DNA of 45,728 bases from CAYMST01 sp964393115 (GTDB taxonomy: Bacteria; Bacteroidota; Bacteroidia; Cytophagales; Cyclobacteriaceae), in assembly GCA_964393115.1 (NCBI GenBank), contig CAYMST010000005.1, forward strand, positions 1 through 45,728, written 5' to 3'. Under the pieces are notes generated by a model. That model was not told the origin of the DNA, made no database searches, and worked only from the letters and a program-made list of their open reading frames with translations. Shown here piece after piece: positions 18,233 to 26,679 of this stretch. The stretch's first letter is position 1. Each line of letters starts with the position of its first letter. The translations under genes and the position numbers were made by a program.

Positions 18233-18595
18233 GTTTCTTTTGGAGAGTCCCAAGGTTCTTTAACTGTGTTTAATACGCGTGTTTGGCGCGGGCAAGGATA
18301 GTTTTTTTGTGATTGCTTTTGTTATATTGTTTGAGTTTTTTCTTGATCCATGATATAACCCTTTCTGTAGTCAAAACTTTGCTGCTTGTCTAAGCTTTCG
18401 CAATACATAGATAGCATTTTGCTATCTTTCATATTGTAGAATATTGTCAGCAGCATATGAGAAGTACGAGTAGTGAAGAGAGCCAGGAGTTAAAACTGGT
18501 TAAACTTTTAACGGCTTTTGCCGTTGGAGTAATCNNNNNNNNNNNNNNNNNNNTGAATACATTTCCGCTGTAGCAGCGGCAGGTGTGAAAAAGTC
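18233..18595. other. Intergenic interval with hairpins and an assembly gap
   Basis: No convincing complete gene. It holds a GATAGC/GCTATC hairpin (18410-18426), a short reading frame from the ATG at 18457, a hairpin AACGGC-TTTT-GCCGTT (18510-18525), 19 N at 18535-18553, and a hairpin CCGCTG-TAG-CAGCGG (18565-18579). The two stem-loops flank the N run, so strong secondary structure may have hindered sequencing. Confidence 0.6.
18457..18534 (+). CDS. Possible small gene interrupted by the assembly gap
   Basis: From the ATG at 18457 there are 26 sense codons (MRSTSSEESQELKLVKLL then TAFAVGVI) that end exactly at the N run; the hydrophobic end looks like the start of a membrane helix. After the gap, one frame reads EYISAVAAAGVKKSKTA before the terminator at 18596. 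If the true gap has suitable length, the two could join to a protein of about 50 residues. No homolog recognised; the gap prevents a firm call. Confidence 0.3.
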
Positions 18596-18621
18596 AAAAA
18601 CCGCCTTAGTGCGGTTTTTTT
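18596..18621. terminator. Terminator overlapping the mnmD stop codon
   Basis: AAAAACCGC, loop CTTAGT, GCGGTTTTT forms a hairpin with tails on both strands. The TAA of mnmD (18606-18608 on the minus strand) lies inside the loop, so the hairpin would form on the end of the mnmD message and also end plus-strand transcripts from the gapped interval. Confidence 0.75.
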
Positions 18622-19301
18622 ATTGCCCTAATCATTTCCCGTTTCCCTGGAGGACCGGGTATTTTCTCCACCTCATACCCCACTCCTTGCAAAGTTCTCT
18701 TTAACTTACCCTGGGCGCTATAAGTTGTTAATATGCCTCCGACTTTTTGTACTGAATATATTTTTTCAAAGACAGCTTCTTCCCACATCTCCGGCTGCTT
18801 ACTCGGAGCAAAGGCGTCGAAATATACTAAATCGTATGCTTTGTTAGGGATATTCATGCTAATAAGGTCGTCTTGATACTTGTGGATCGTAAACAGATCG
18901 TGAATAGCTGTACTGATGTTCCAAATCGCTTGATGAATGTCCTCATAAGCTTTAGCGGCGTTTTCGATGTTACAGCTTTCGACGTAGTTGAGTTGAGCCG
19001 CTAAACTTATTTCTACAGGATACTTTTCTATAGTATCAAAATCAATACTAAGTGCGTTCTGAAGAGCATATTCTAATGTTAATAGTACGTTTAACCCCGT
19101 ACCCATACCAATTTCTAATATGCTTGCTTTTTCTGGTTGATCAGTTGACCTGTTTATCCAATATTGAAGGCCTTCTTTCAGAAAAACATGACGAGACTCT
19201 TGCACTGCACCGTGAAAAGAATGGTAAGTTTCATTAAGTGTGGGTAGGAATATAGAATGACTACCATCTTCGGTAGTAATAATCTTAGCGGAATCTGGCA
19301 T
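18606..19301 (-). CDS. mnmD: tRNA (mnm5s2U34) methyltransferase MnmD
   Basis: A 231-residue SAM-dependent methyltransferase that corresponds to the N-terminal domain of E. coli MnmC and completes 5-methylaminomethyl-2-thiouridine at the wobble base of tRNA. Landmarks: YHSFHGAVQESRHVF near residue 26, the SAM loop ILEIGMGTGLN near 61, VYFDAFAPSKQPEMW near 154 and the C-terminal PGPPGKREMIRA. No MnmC oxidase domain follows, as is usual for stand-alone MnmD. Its stop codon is inside a terminator hairpin. ispF follows 90 bp later on the opposite side of its start (upstream gene on the same strand). Confidence 0.88.
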   Translation of the reverse strand: MPDSAKIITTEDGSHSIFLPTLNETYHSFHGAVQESRHVFLKEGLQYWINRSTDQPEKASILEIGMGTGLNVLLTLEYALQNALSIDFDTIEKYPVEISLAAQLNYVESCNIENAAKAYEDIHQAIWNISTAIHDLFTIHKYQDDLISMNIPNKAYDLVYFDAFAPSKQPEMWEEAVFEKIYSVQKVGGILTTYSAQGKLKRTLQGVGYEVEKIPGPPGKREMIRAIKKPH

Positions 19302-19391
19302 TTTATATATCGTCTATTTAAGGAACTGGTATAAAATCATGCAACGCGCCATTCAAACTAACTTTTTGCCTAATTATCTTATGGGTTCCAC

Positions 19392-19880
19392 CTAATCTTT
19401 ATAGATCAGTGCTGTGGCGTGGGCTTCAACCCCCTTCTCTTCACCTACAAACCCCAGTTTTTCTTTTGTAGTTGCCTTAATCGAAATGTCCTCTTCCTCA
19501 ATTCCACTTGCCGCGGCGATGGCCTTGCGCATGGCATCTACATGAGGGTTGATTTTTGGCTTTTCCAAGCACAAGGTTGCGTCAATATTGCCCACTTCAT
19601 ATCCTTTCTCCCGAATTAAGTCCATTGTTCTGGTAAGTAATATTTTGCTGTCAATACCATCGAACTCATCGGAAGTATTAGGAAAATGATAACCAATGTC
19701 TTTTAAGTTGGCAGCTCCTAGGATAGCGTCACAAATAGCATGTAATAACACATCTGCGTCTGAATGACCATCCGCACCCAGATGGTAGTCCAACTTAATT
19801 CCTCCTAACCAAAACTCTCTTCCTTCTTTTAACTGGTGTACGTCGTATCCGTAGCCTATTCTAAAATTTGGTTTCCCCAT
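19392..19880 (-). CDS. ispF: 2-C-methyl-D-erythritol 2,4-cyclodiphosphate synthase IspF
   Basis: A 162-residue MEP-pathway enzyme that cyclises CDP-methylerythritol 2-phosphate on the way to isoprenoids. GYDVHQL near residue 9, GADGHSDADVLLHA near 31 (metal-binding Asp and His), GYHFPNTSDEFDGIDS near 59 and IKATTKEKLGFVG near 132 are diagnostic. A TTG seven codons upstream is less likely than the ATG at 19880, which begins the normal-length protein. It lies on the same strand as mnmD, 90 bp upstream of it. Confidence 0.95.
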   Translation of the reverse strand: MGKPNFRIGYGYDVHQLKEGREFWLGGIKLDYHLGADGHSDADVLLHAICDAILGAANLKDIGYHFPNTSDEFDGIDSKILLTRTMDLIREKGYEVGNIDATLCLEKPKINPHVDAMRKAIAAASGIEEEDISIKATTKEKLGFVGEEKGVEAHATALIYKD

Positions 19881-20132
19881 ATTTTTATTTCTTGATGCCA
19901 AAGTAAACTAGAATTAACATGAATAGGTGAAAGGAAAGTCTAAATAGTTGCATTTGCTAGTTGGTTTAAATTGATCTAGTAAAATCGAGGATCCGTATGA
20001 AGAATGCTTCAAATCGACGGATATTTTTATTTCTGCATAACCTGAAAAATTATTTTCGCCGGCGTGTAACAAAAGAGTTAGAAACATGTTACCTCTAAAA
20101 TTTTATTTCGCACAAACCAAAATTTACTAATT

Positions 20133-21242
20133 ATGAAAGTTCGATTTACTCTTTTTACTCTATTCATGAGTGGGTTGATGTTCATGTCGTATGGACAAGA
20201 TGGGCTTCCTGAGAACCCTGATCCAGGAAAATGTTATGCCAAATGTGTTGCTCCTGATGAATATCGTGAGGAGCAGATCCGAGTGATGGTACGGCCTGCT
20301 TACAAAACGCTAGAGGTGGTGCCTGCCGAGTATAAGGATGTTACCGAGACAGTCATTGTGAAACCTGAGGTGAAGAAATACATCTTAGAGCCTGCTGAAT
20401 ACAAAACAGTATATGATACCATATGGATCAAAGACCCATACAATAAGCTGACCATTGTTCCTGAAGCTTTTGAAGATGATGTCGAAACGGTAGAAATCAA
20501 AACTAAGTCGGGAAGATGGGTTGCTGGAGAAAAAGATCCAGACTGTCCATCTATTGATCCTGATGAGTGCCGAATTCTTCATTATGTAGAAGTGCCATCT
20601 GTGATGAGAGACGTGCCTATCAAGAAAAAAGTGAATGATCAAACGACAACCTCAAAGAGAATTAAAGGGAAATTTGAAGTAGTGTCTAGACAAGAGGTGG
20701 TTAAAGAACCTACATACAGAACGGAGACCATTCCTGCTGTGACTAAAGATATTGTTCGGACGGTACTGGTTAAAGATGAGACTACTAGAGAGGTAGAGGT
20801 GCCTGCAGAATATACAAGCATAACTAAGAGGGTGTTAACAAAACCAGGTGGACTTACGGTTTGGAGAGAGGTTCCATGTACTATTCCTAAGAGTGGTACT
20901 GTTTTACCTATCAACTATGAAACCGGTAGTGCCGAGTTAACCAAATCCTCTTTGAAACTCATTGATGATAGATTACTCTCACTATTACAAGATCAGCCAA
21001 ACTCGATCGTTGAAATTGGTTCTCATACAGATTCACGTGGATCTGGAGATGCCAATCAGCGACTATCTGAGAGAAGGGCTAAGTCTGTTGTGGAGTACTT
21101 AATCTCTAAAGGTATCTCCAAGGAAAGGCTTTTGGCGGTAGGATATGGTGAAAATCAGCTGCTGAATAAATGTGCGGACGGAGTAAGCTGTACGAGCTCA
21201 CAGCACGCTCAGAATAGAAGAACTGAATTCAAGGTGTTCTAA
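20133..21242 (+). CDS. OmpA-family protein with 23-residue repeats
   Basis: A 369-residue exported protein: signal peptide residues 1-21 (cleavage near SYGQ-D). Residues about 27-118 are a tandem array of 23-residue units; three run exactly end to end at 50-72, 73-95 and 96-118 with a V-PAEY-type core (EVVPAEYKDV, ILEPAEYKTV, TIVPEAFEDD), preceded by a partial unit with APDEY. Another unit (VEVPAEYTSI) occurs near residue 225. From about 255 to the end is an OmpA domain (PINYETGSAEL, GSHTDSRGSGDANQRLSERRA) with the peptidoglycan-binding Asp and Arg. A short Cys-containing insertion (CADGVSCTSS) lies before its last strand. It likely links an outer-membrane or surface structure to the wall. 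The repeat domain function is unknown. Confidence 0.82.
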   Translation: MKVRFTLFTLFMSGLMFMSYGQDGLPENPDPGKCYAKCVAPDEYREEQIRVMVRPAYKTLEVVPAEYKDVTETVIVKPEVKKYILEPAEYKTVYDTIWIKDPYNKLTIVPEAFEDDVETVEIKTKSGRWVAGEKDPDCPSIDPDECRILHYVEVPSVMRDVPIKKKVNDQTTTSKRIKGKFEVVSRQEVVKEPTYRTETIPAVTKDIVRTVLVKDETTREVEVPAEYTSITKRVLTKPGGLTVWREVPCTIPKSGTVLPINYETGSAELTKSSLKLIDDRLLSLLQDQPNSIVEIGSHTDSRGSGDANQRLSERRAKSVVEYLISKGISKERLLAVGYGENQLLNKCADGVSCTSSQHAQNRRTEFKVF

Positions 21243-21348
21243 TGTATTGGTCAATCGTTGATTTTATATAACGTCTATATAAGAGTTTTTCAGACCAACT
21301 CTTTTGAGTAAAGACTATCTAAGAGATTATAACTGAGTTTTTTATTTG

Positions 21349-21382
21349 AAAAGCACCTCGTCACTTGACAGGTGCTTTTTTT
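21349..21382. terminator. Bidirectional terminator between OmpA gene and M16 gene
   Basis: AAAAGCACCT and AGGTGCTTTT enclose an 11-base loop, with T on both ends; the convergent M16 stop codon begins at its right edge. Confidence 0.8.
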
Positions 21383-22628
21383 AGTGCTTTGCCGAATATC
21401 GCAAAGTCGTAGAATTCGTGTGATTTAGATGTGCCTTTGCCATGTCAGTAATTGCGGTAGTAGATAATGCCATTGTTCTTTCCAGTTCTTTCTCGGCAAA
21501 TGCATTATCTCCTAGGTAGTTCGAAAAGGCCAGAGAGAATGCTCTGTTAAGCATTTCCACTTGCCCAAAATAAAAGCCTGTTTCAGCCTGGTTTTTGACC
21601 TTATCAAGTAATTCCTTGCCGAGGATATTGGTTTTGAAACCCTCAATGATATTATCAACAGCGCTTTCCGCATCGTCAAAAGAAACGTGATCTGACAACT
21701 TACCTGAGATCACAAAAAGACCAGGGTCTATGGTACCCATGGCATACGATGAAATTGATGAAAACAATTTTTCCTTGGTGACCAAAGTGTCATAAAGTAC
21801 AGAACTTTTCCCACGTCCCAATATATCAGAGGCCATATCAATGGCAACAAACCCGTTGGATGCCTTAGCCGGTGCATGATAAGCTTTGTAAATAGCATTT
21901 AATGGGACTTGTCCCTCAAGTTCTAACTGACGATGCTCGAGCTGAGCGGGTTCAGCCGGGATATTGCGTGTCACCGTGCCGTTGCTTGGAATTGGAGCAA
22001 ACCACTTATTCGCTAACTTCTCGATTTGCCGTGCGTCTACATTTCCTGCCACTACCATAATAGCATTATTTGGACTGTAGTATCTGGCAAAAAAATCTTT
22101 CACATCCTGCATGGTAGCGTTTTCGATATGTTCAATCTTTTTTCCTATCGTGGGCCATTGATAGGGGTGTGTCGTGTAAGCTTTAGGTCTGAGCTTAAGC
22201 CATACGTCACCATAAGGTTGATTCAGATATCGCTGTTTGAATTCCTCTATCACTACACTTTGTTGCACGTCGAGTACCTTTTGCTCAAAGGACAAGCTGA
22301 GCATTCGGTCAGACTCTAACCAAAAAGCAGTTTCAATATTTTGATGTGGAAGCGTCACGTAGTAATTAGTGATGTCGGTATTCGTGAAGGCATTGTTTTC
22401 GCCGCCAACCTTTTGTAAAGGCTCATCAAAATTTGAAATATTCTTTGATCCACCAAACATCAGGTGCTCGAATAGATGTGCGAAACCCGTTTTATCCGGA
22501 GTTTCGTCTCTAGATCCAACCTTGTACAAAATATTGACAATGGCCGTGGAAATTGATTTGTCTTCTATGACATATACCTCAAGCCCGTTTGGCAACTGGA
22601 AGTATTCAAATTTTTCCCTTTCGATCAT
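21381..22628 (-). CDS. M16 family zinc peptidase
   Basis: A 415-residue insulinase-like peptidase of the single-domain bacterial form. The inverted zinc motif HxxEH is at residues 51-55 (GFAHLFEHLMF), with the downstream Glu in the VVIEEFKQR region expected to be the third ligand. LEVYVIEDKS at the N-terminus and PNNAIMVVAGNVD in the middle are typical of M16. No signal peptide is visible, so it is probably cytoplasmic. Last of the serS-GNAT-M16 minus-strand operon (21 bp after the GNAT stop). Bacterial M16 peptidases often act as heterodimers with an inactive partner; none is adjacent. Confidence 0.9.
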   Translation of the reverse strand: MIEREKFEYFQLPNGLEVYVIEDKSISTAIVNILYKVGSRDETPDKTGFAHLFEHLMFGGSKNISNFDEPLQKVGGENNAFTNTDITNYYVTLPHQNIETAFWLESDRMLSLSFEQKVLDVQQSVVIEEFKQRYLNQPYGDVWLKLRPKAYTTHPYQWPTIGKKIEHIENATMQDVKDFFARYYSPNNAIMVVAGNVDARQIEKLANKWFAPIPSNGTVTRNIPAEPAQLEHRQLELEGQVPLNAIYKAYHAPAKASNGFVAIDMASDILGRGKSSVLYDTLVTKEKLFSSISSYAMGTIDPGLFVISGKLSDHVSFDDAESAVDNIIEGFKTNILGKELLDKVKNQAETGFYFGQVEMLNRAFSLAFSNYLGDNAFAEKELERTMALSTTAITDMAKAHLNHTNSTTLRYSAKH

Positions 22629-22649
22629 ATTGCTTTTCGTTTTTTAAGG

Positions 22650-23096
22650 TCAAAAGTCTAAGTGACAGTTGATCCATTCATTATCTAAACGGGCACCGTA
22701 TTTTTTGTAAAAGTTTATAGCCGGCTCATTCCAGTCGAGTACCTGCCACATCATCCCAGTGCAGTTTAACGATTTTGCTTTGGAAATCGTCTCGTCAAGC
22801 AGCAACTTACCCACGCCTTTGCTCCGGTGTGCTTCTTTAACAATAAGGTCTTCTAAAAATAAGCGCTTTCCTTTCCAGGTAGAATATCGAAAGTAATACA
22901 GTGATAACCCAATGGCCACTCCGTTTTCTTTGGCCAATAAAAAACCGAAAACGGGTTCTTTTCCGAACCCGTCTTCTTTCATTTTTTCAACTGTATTCTC
23001 TACTTCCTCTAAGGCATGTTCGTAAATGGCGAGCTCTTTCACCAATTCTAATACTTCAGGAAGGTCTTCTTCTTTGCCTTGATGTATGCTGATCAT
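22650..23096 (-). CDS. GNAT acetyltransferase, spermidine/diamine acetyltransferase-like
   Basis: A 148-residue GNAT-fold enzyme that transfers acetyl from acetyl-CoA to an amine. The acetyl-CoA loop is RSKGVGKLLL near residue 92. The blocks GLSLYYFRYSTWKGKRLFLE, DLIVKEAH and MMWQVLDWNEPAINFYKKYGA are those of the diamine/thialysine acetyltransferase (SSAT-like) subfamily. Its ATG overlaps the serS stop by one base (TAATG), showing tight coupling to serS, and the M16 gene follows after 21 bp. Substrate is inferred only at subfamily level. Confidence 0.88.
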   Translation of the reverse strand: MISIHQGKEEDLPEVLELVKELAIYEHALEEVENTVEKMKEDGFGKEPVFGFLLAKENGVAIGLSLYYFRYSTWKGKRLFLEDLIVKEAHRSKGVGKLLLDETISKAKSLNCTGMMWQVLDWNEPAINFYKKYGARLDNEWINCHLDF

Positions 23097-24376
23097 TATT
23101 TCTTAGTGATCATGTCGAAGCCGGTGAATGGACGTAAAACCTCCGGTATACTTATGCCATCAGCGCTCTGATTATTTTCCAGAATTGCAGCCATAATCCT
23201 TGGTAGAGCAAGTGCACTACCATTTAAGGTATGAAGCAAATGCTTTTTCTTATCGGCTCCTTTATACCGAAGTTTCAAGCGATTGGCCTGATATGTTTCG
23301 AAGTTACTCACAGAACTCACCTCTAACCACATCTTTTGAGCAGCAGAATACACTTCAAAGTCGTAAGTGATCGCAGCTGTAAATCCTAGATCGCCACCGC
23401 ATAGCCTTAATATCCGATAAGGTAACTCTAAAGACTTTACGAGCCCTTCAACGTAGCTCACCATTTCATCCAAAGCTTCGTAAGATTTGTCTGGATGTTG
23501 AATCTGAACGATCTCTACCTTGTCAAACTGGTGAAGTCTATTTAACCCGCGAACGTGGGCACCCCAAGAACCAGCTTCTCTTCTAAAGCAAGGAGTATGT
23601 CCTGTTAGCTTGATGGGTAGATTCTTTTCGTCAATGATCGTATCTCTGTAGATGTTTGTTATCGGTACCTCTGCCGTTGGGATGAGGTAAAGATCATCCG
23701 CCGTTGCATGGTACATCTGGCCTTCCTTATCTGGCAGTTGTCCTGTACCATAACCTGATGTTTCGTTTATCAACAACGGGGGTTGTATCTCTTCAAATCC
23801 TGCCTTTCCAGCTTCTTTTAAGAAGTAGTTAATAAGAGCACGTTGTAGTTGAGCTCCCTTTCCTTTGTAGACCGGAAAACCGGCGCCGGTAATCTTATTT
23901 CCTAAATCGAAATCTACAATATCAAAATCCTTAATGATTTCCCACTGTGGTTGCGCTTTTCCTGACAGCTCGGGTAGCGCGTCTACTTGAAATATTACTT
24001 CGTTGTCTTCTTCTGACTTTCCAGCCTTTACCTTTTCATTTGGTACGTTTGGCACGGCATAGAGTTTCTCCTTGAGTGCAGCGTCTATCTCTGAGGCTTT
24101 AACAGCCAAATCCTCCTTACCAGCTTTGAGCTCTACTGTTTTTTTCTTGGCTTCTTCGGCCTCATCCTTTTTCCCCTGTTTCATTAAGGAACCGATGGAC
24201 TTAGATAACTCGTTTAGTTCTGCAAGTAGTGAATCAAGAGCAATTTGATTTTTTCTCCTTCGCTCATCTAAATCAAGGATCTCTTGGAGCATCAACTCCA
24301 CATTTTTCAATCCACGCTTCTGTAGCCTACTGATGTAGACCTCCTTCTGTTGTTTAATCTCAGCTACTTGTAACAT
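23096..24376 (-). CDS. serS: Seryl-tRNA synthetase
   Basis: A 426-residue class II aminoacyl-tRNA synthetase that charges tRNA-Ser. Residues about 30-105 form the long antiparallel coiled-coil arm that grips the tRNA long variable arm. The catalytic core shows the class II motifs FRREAGSWGAHVRGLNRLHQF (motif 2 area, near 272) and NGSALALPRIMAAILENNQ (motif 3, near 385). Its upstream leader has a perfect 13-bp inverted repeat. It heads an operon with a GNAT acetyltransferase and an M16 peptidase. Confidence 0.96.
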   Translation of the reverse strand: MLQVAEIKQQKEVYISRLQKRGLKNVELMLQEILDLDERRRKNQIALDSLLAELNELSKSIGSLMKQGKKDEAEEAKKKTVELKAGKEDLAVKASEIDAALKEKLYAVPNVPNEKVKAGKSEEDNEVIFQVDALPELSGKAQPQWEIIKDFDIVDFDLGNKITGAGFPVYKGKGAQLQRALINYFLKEAGKAGFEEIQPPLLINETSGYGTGQLPDKEGQMYHATADDLYLIPTAEVPITNIYRDTIIDEKNLPIKLTGHTPCFRREAGSWGAHVRGLNRLHQFDKVEIVQIQHPDKSYEALDEMVSYVEGLVKSLELPYRILRLCGGDLGFTAAITYDFEVYSAAQKMWLEVSSVSNFETYQANRLKLRYKGADKKKHLLHTLNGSALALPRIMAAILENNQSADGISIPEVLRPFTGFDMITKK

Positions 24377-24394
24377 ATTATATCAGACTTAACC

Positions 24395-24434
24395 CAGTTG
24401 GTTCTTAGGTGGTTTTTTTGGTAAGAACCAACTG
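24395..24434 (-). promoter_or_regulatory. Perfect 13-bp inverted repeat in the serS leader
   Basis: CAGTTGGTTCTTA (24395-24407) and TAAGAACCAACTG (24422-24434) pair perfectly around a 14-base loop, starting 18 bases upstream of the serS ATG. On the serS strand it would form a strong leader hairpin close to the ribosome-binding area, or it may be an operator. It is not followed by a T-tract. Confidence 0.55.
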
Positions 24435-24689
24435 CACCGTTACCACATAAGAGTTAGAAATAGTATTTACCGCAATATTGCTTATTAATTCGTGCGCAAT
24501 CCACGAACTGGTCGAAAAAGAGAAAGTTTTGAGGGAAAAAATTGGTTGGTGTTCAGAAGTCCCTTAATATTGCGGCGATCGGGAAGAAATAAGCCAAATT
24601 TTAGAGAATACCCAATATCCTCGATTATACCGACAAATTTCTCAGATTTATTTAAAAGCCCTTTTAAATCCAATTTCCATAATTGATCT
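24435..24689. other. Divergent regulatory interval between serS and rho
   Basis: No convincing gene. Besides the serS leader repeat next to it, a 10-base inverted repeat CCGCAATATT (24470-24479) / AATATTGCGG (24566-24575) spans 106 bp, and a small TTCGTG/CACGAA hairpin lies between. No clean TAnnTTTG promoter for rho was found; rho has a long AT-rich leader, as would fit autoregulation (inference). Confidence 0.45.
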
Positions 24690-26267
24690 ATGTACAACAT
24701 TGATGACTTGAGTGTCAGATTATTATCTGAGCTAAAAGAAATTGCTGAAAAGCTTAATATCAAAAACTTCAAGAGACTGACTAAGAAGGAATTAATCTAC
24801 AAAATCCTTGACGAGCAGGCTGTAAGCCCTGAAGCTGCGATTTCGACAAAAAAAGAAGAAGAAAAAATGAAATCCTCTTCCAAAGAAGAAAAAACGGAGG
24901 TGACCGATTCCATAGGTGATGATATTGACCTCAGTGAAGATGACTCTTTAGAGAAATCAGTTGACTCTATGTTGGAGTCCCTTGATTTAGATATTGATGA
25001 AAGTCTTGTGTCATTTGATGACGATGACGAAAAAGAGGCAGAAGAATCAACCGCTGACTATAAAAAAGGTAAGGGCGCTAAAAACGGTAAAAAAGATGGC
25101 GGTAACAACCATCGCAACAGAAGAGCTGCTTACAACGCGAACATCAAAGAGTTTGATGGAATAATTGAAAATCAGGGAGTTCTTGAAATCATGCAAGACG
25201 GCTATGGTTTCCTTAGATCGAGCGACTATAATTACCTAGCTTCTCCTGATGATATATATGTTTCTCCTTCACAAATCAAATTATTTGGTCTTAAAACAGG
25301 AGACTCGATAAAGGGACAGATACGACCACCGAAAGATGGTGAAAAGTATTTTGCGCTACTTAAGGTTCTTTCGGTGAACGGTAGAACCACAGAGGAGATA
25401 AGAGATAGAGTATCATTTGAGTATTTAACACCTTTATTTCCGGATGAGAAACTGTACCTGAGTACAACACCAGGAAATTACTCTACACGTATCTTAGATC
25501 TTTTTGCTCCTATTGGTAAAGGACAAAGAGGTATGATTGTGGCGCAACCTAAAACTGGTAAAACAGTTTTACTGAAGAATGTTGCAAACGCTATAGCGGA
25601 AAACCATCCTGAATGCTATCTGATGATCTTATTGATAGATGAGCGTCCGGAAGAGGTAACCGATATGGCCCGAAGTGTAAAAGCGGAAGTCATCGCTTCA
25701 ACTTTTGACGAGCAAGCAGATAGACATGTTAAGGTATCTTCTATCGTACTTGAGAAAGCGAAACGAATGGTGGAATGTGGCCATGATGTCGTTATTCTTC
25801 TTGATTCCATTACCAGATTGGCGAGAGCTTATAACACAGTTGTCCCGTCATCTGGAAAAATCCTTTCCGGTGGTGTAGATGCAAATGCCCTTCACAAGCC
25901 AAAGCGATTCTTTGGAGCAGCTCGAAATGTAGAGCACGGTGGATCACTTACCATCATCGCAACGGCTCTAATCGAGACTGGATCGAAGATGGATGAAGTA
26001 ATCTTTGAGGAATTCAAAGGAACAGGTAACATGGAGCTTCAGTTAGATAGAAAACTGGCGAATAAGCGTGTATATCCTGCTATCGATGTTCCTTCTTCTG
26101 GAACACGACGAGAAGACTTACTTATGGACAAAGAGGAACTGTCAAGAGTATGGATCTTAAGAAAGTTCATGTCAGATATGAACTCTCAAGAAGCCATGGA
26201 GTTCTTGTTAGATAAAATGAGAGGAACACAAAATAATGCCGAATTCCTTATCTCTATGAACGGTTAA
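24690..26267 (+). CDS. rho: Transcription termination factor Rho
   Basis: A 525-residue hexameric RNA helicase that terminates transcription. Residues 1-45 are the Rho_N helical domain (KNFKRLTKKELIYKI). About 50-155 is a highly charged insertion, first acidic, then rich in Lys, Gly and Asn, as in many Bacteroidota Rho proteins. The cold-shock RNA-binding domain follows (MQDGYGFLRSSDYNYL), then the RecA-like ATPase with Walker A PKTGKT near 290, Walker B VVILLDSITRLARAYN near 370 and the LSGGVDANAL Q-loop. An excellent terminator follows. Divergent from serS. Confidence 0.96.
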   Translation: MYNIDDLSVRLLSELKEIAEKLNIKNFKRLTKKELIYKILDEQAVSPEAAISTKKEEEKMKSSSKEEKTEVTDSIGDDIDLSEDDSLEKSVDSMLESLDLDIDESLVSFDDDDEKEAEESTADYKKGKGAKNGKKDGGNNHRNRRAAYNANIKEFDGIIENQGVLEIMQDGYGFLRSSDYNYLASPDDIYVSPSQIKLFGLKTGDSIKGQIRPPKDGEKYFALLKVLSVNGRTTEEIRDRVSFEYLTPLFPDEKLYLSTTPGNYSTRILDLFAPIGKGQRGMIVAQPKTGKTVLLKNVANAIAENHPECYLMILLIDERPEEVTDMARSVKAEVIASTFDEQADRHVKVSSIVLEKAKRMVECGHDVVILLDSITRLARAYNTVVPSSGKILSGGVDANALHKPKRFFGAARNVEHGGSLTIIATALIETGSKMDEVIFEEFKGTGNMELQLDRKLANKRVYPAIDVPSSGTRREDLLMDKEELSRVWILRKFMSDMNSQEAMEFLLDKMRGTQNNAEFLISMNG

Positions 26268-26296
26268 TCCCTGTTTCATAGTTGCTATATAAAATG

Positions 26297-26327
26297 GGCC
26301 TTGGAGTAATTTCCAAGGCCTTTTTTT
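26297..26327 (+). terminator. Rho-independent terminator after rho
   Basis: GGCCTTGGA and TCCAAGGCC with a 6-base loop and seven T. Confidence 0.9.
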
Positions 26328-26375
26328 GTGTCTGAGTATTTGGCGCCAGACAAAACTGAGAAAAACGGATTTTTT

Positions 26376-26536
26376 ATACCATTCGTGGTGTAAAATGACG
26401 TAATAGATTACGAAACTGTTTTTTTCTTATTCAAGGCAAAAAAAACAGACCTAGCAGCGCTAGGGCGAGGCTTTTTAACGAAGAAGAAGGTAAAAACAGC
26501 AGTAAAATACACGTCACTTTATAGTATAAATGGTGT
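26376..26536. repeat. 161-bp imperfect palindrome (possible MITE or REP-like element)
   Basis: The two halves mirror each other around a central CCTAGC-AGC-GCTAGG hairpin at 26450-26464. Outer ends ATACCATT (26376-26383) and AATGGTGT (26529-26536), inner blocks AAAATGACGT and ACGTCACTTT, and GGC/GCC blocks near the centre match as reverse complements. The symmetry centre and the midpoint of the ends agree within a base. It has no coding potential. It resembles a mobile miniature element or extragenic palindrome; no second copy lies in this window. Confidence 0.6.
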
Positions 26537-26614
26537 TAGACTTAAGCTCGTGTTTGAATGGGTGTTTGTCAGTTGTATCCTTTTCTCCAGTGTTTGCTTA
26601 AACGAAAGAAATCC

Positions 26615-26646
26615 AAAAAGCCAAACAGGGAATTCCTGTTTGGCTT
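26615..26646 (-). terminator. Terminator of the fucosidase-like gene
   Basis: AAGCCAAACAGG and CCTGTTTGGCTT pair with a 5-base loop; on the minus strand the stem is followed by five T. Confidence 0.85.
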
Positions 26647-26679
26647 ACTTTCAATCATTGATCTTGTTTTTCTATCTCA

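Noticed and set aside
24492..24772. Overlapping small frames on both strands between serS and rho
   Set aside because: They are unconserved-looking, overlap each other or the start of rho, and have no promoter or start support.
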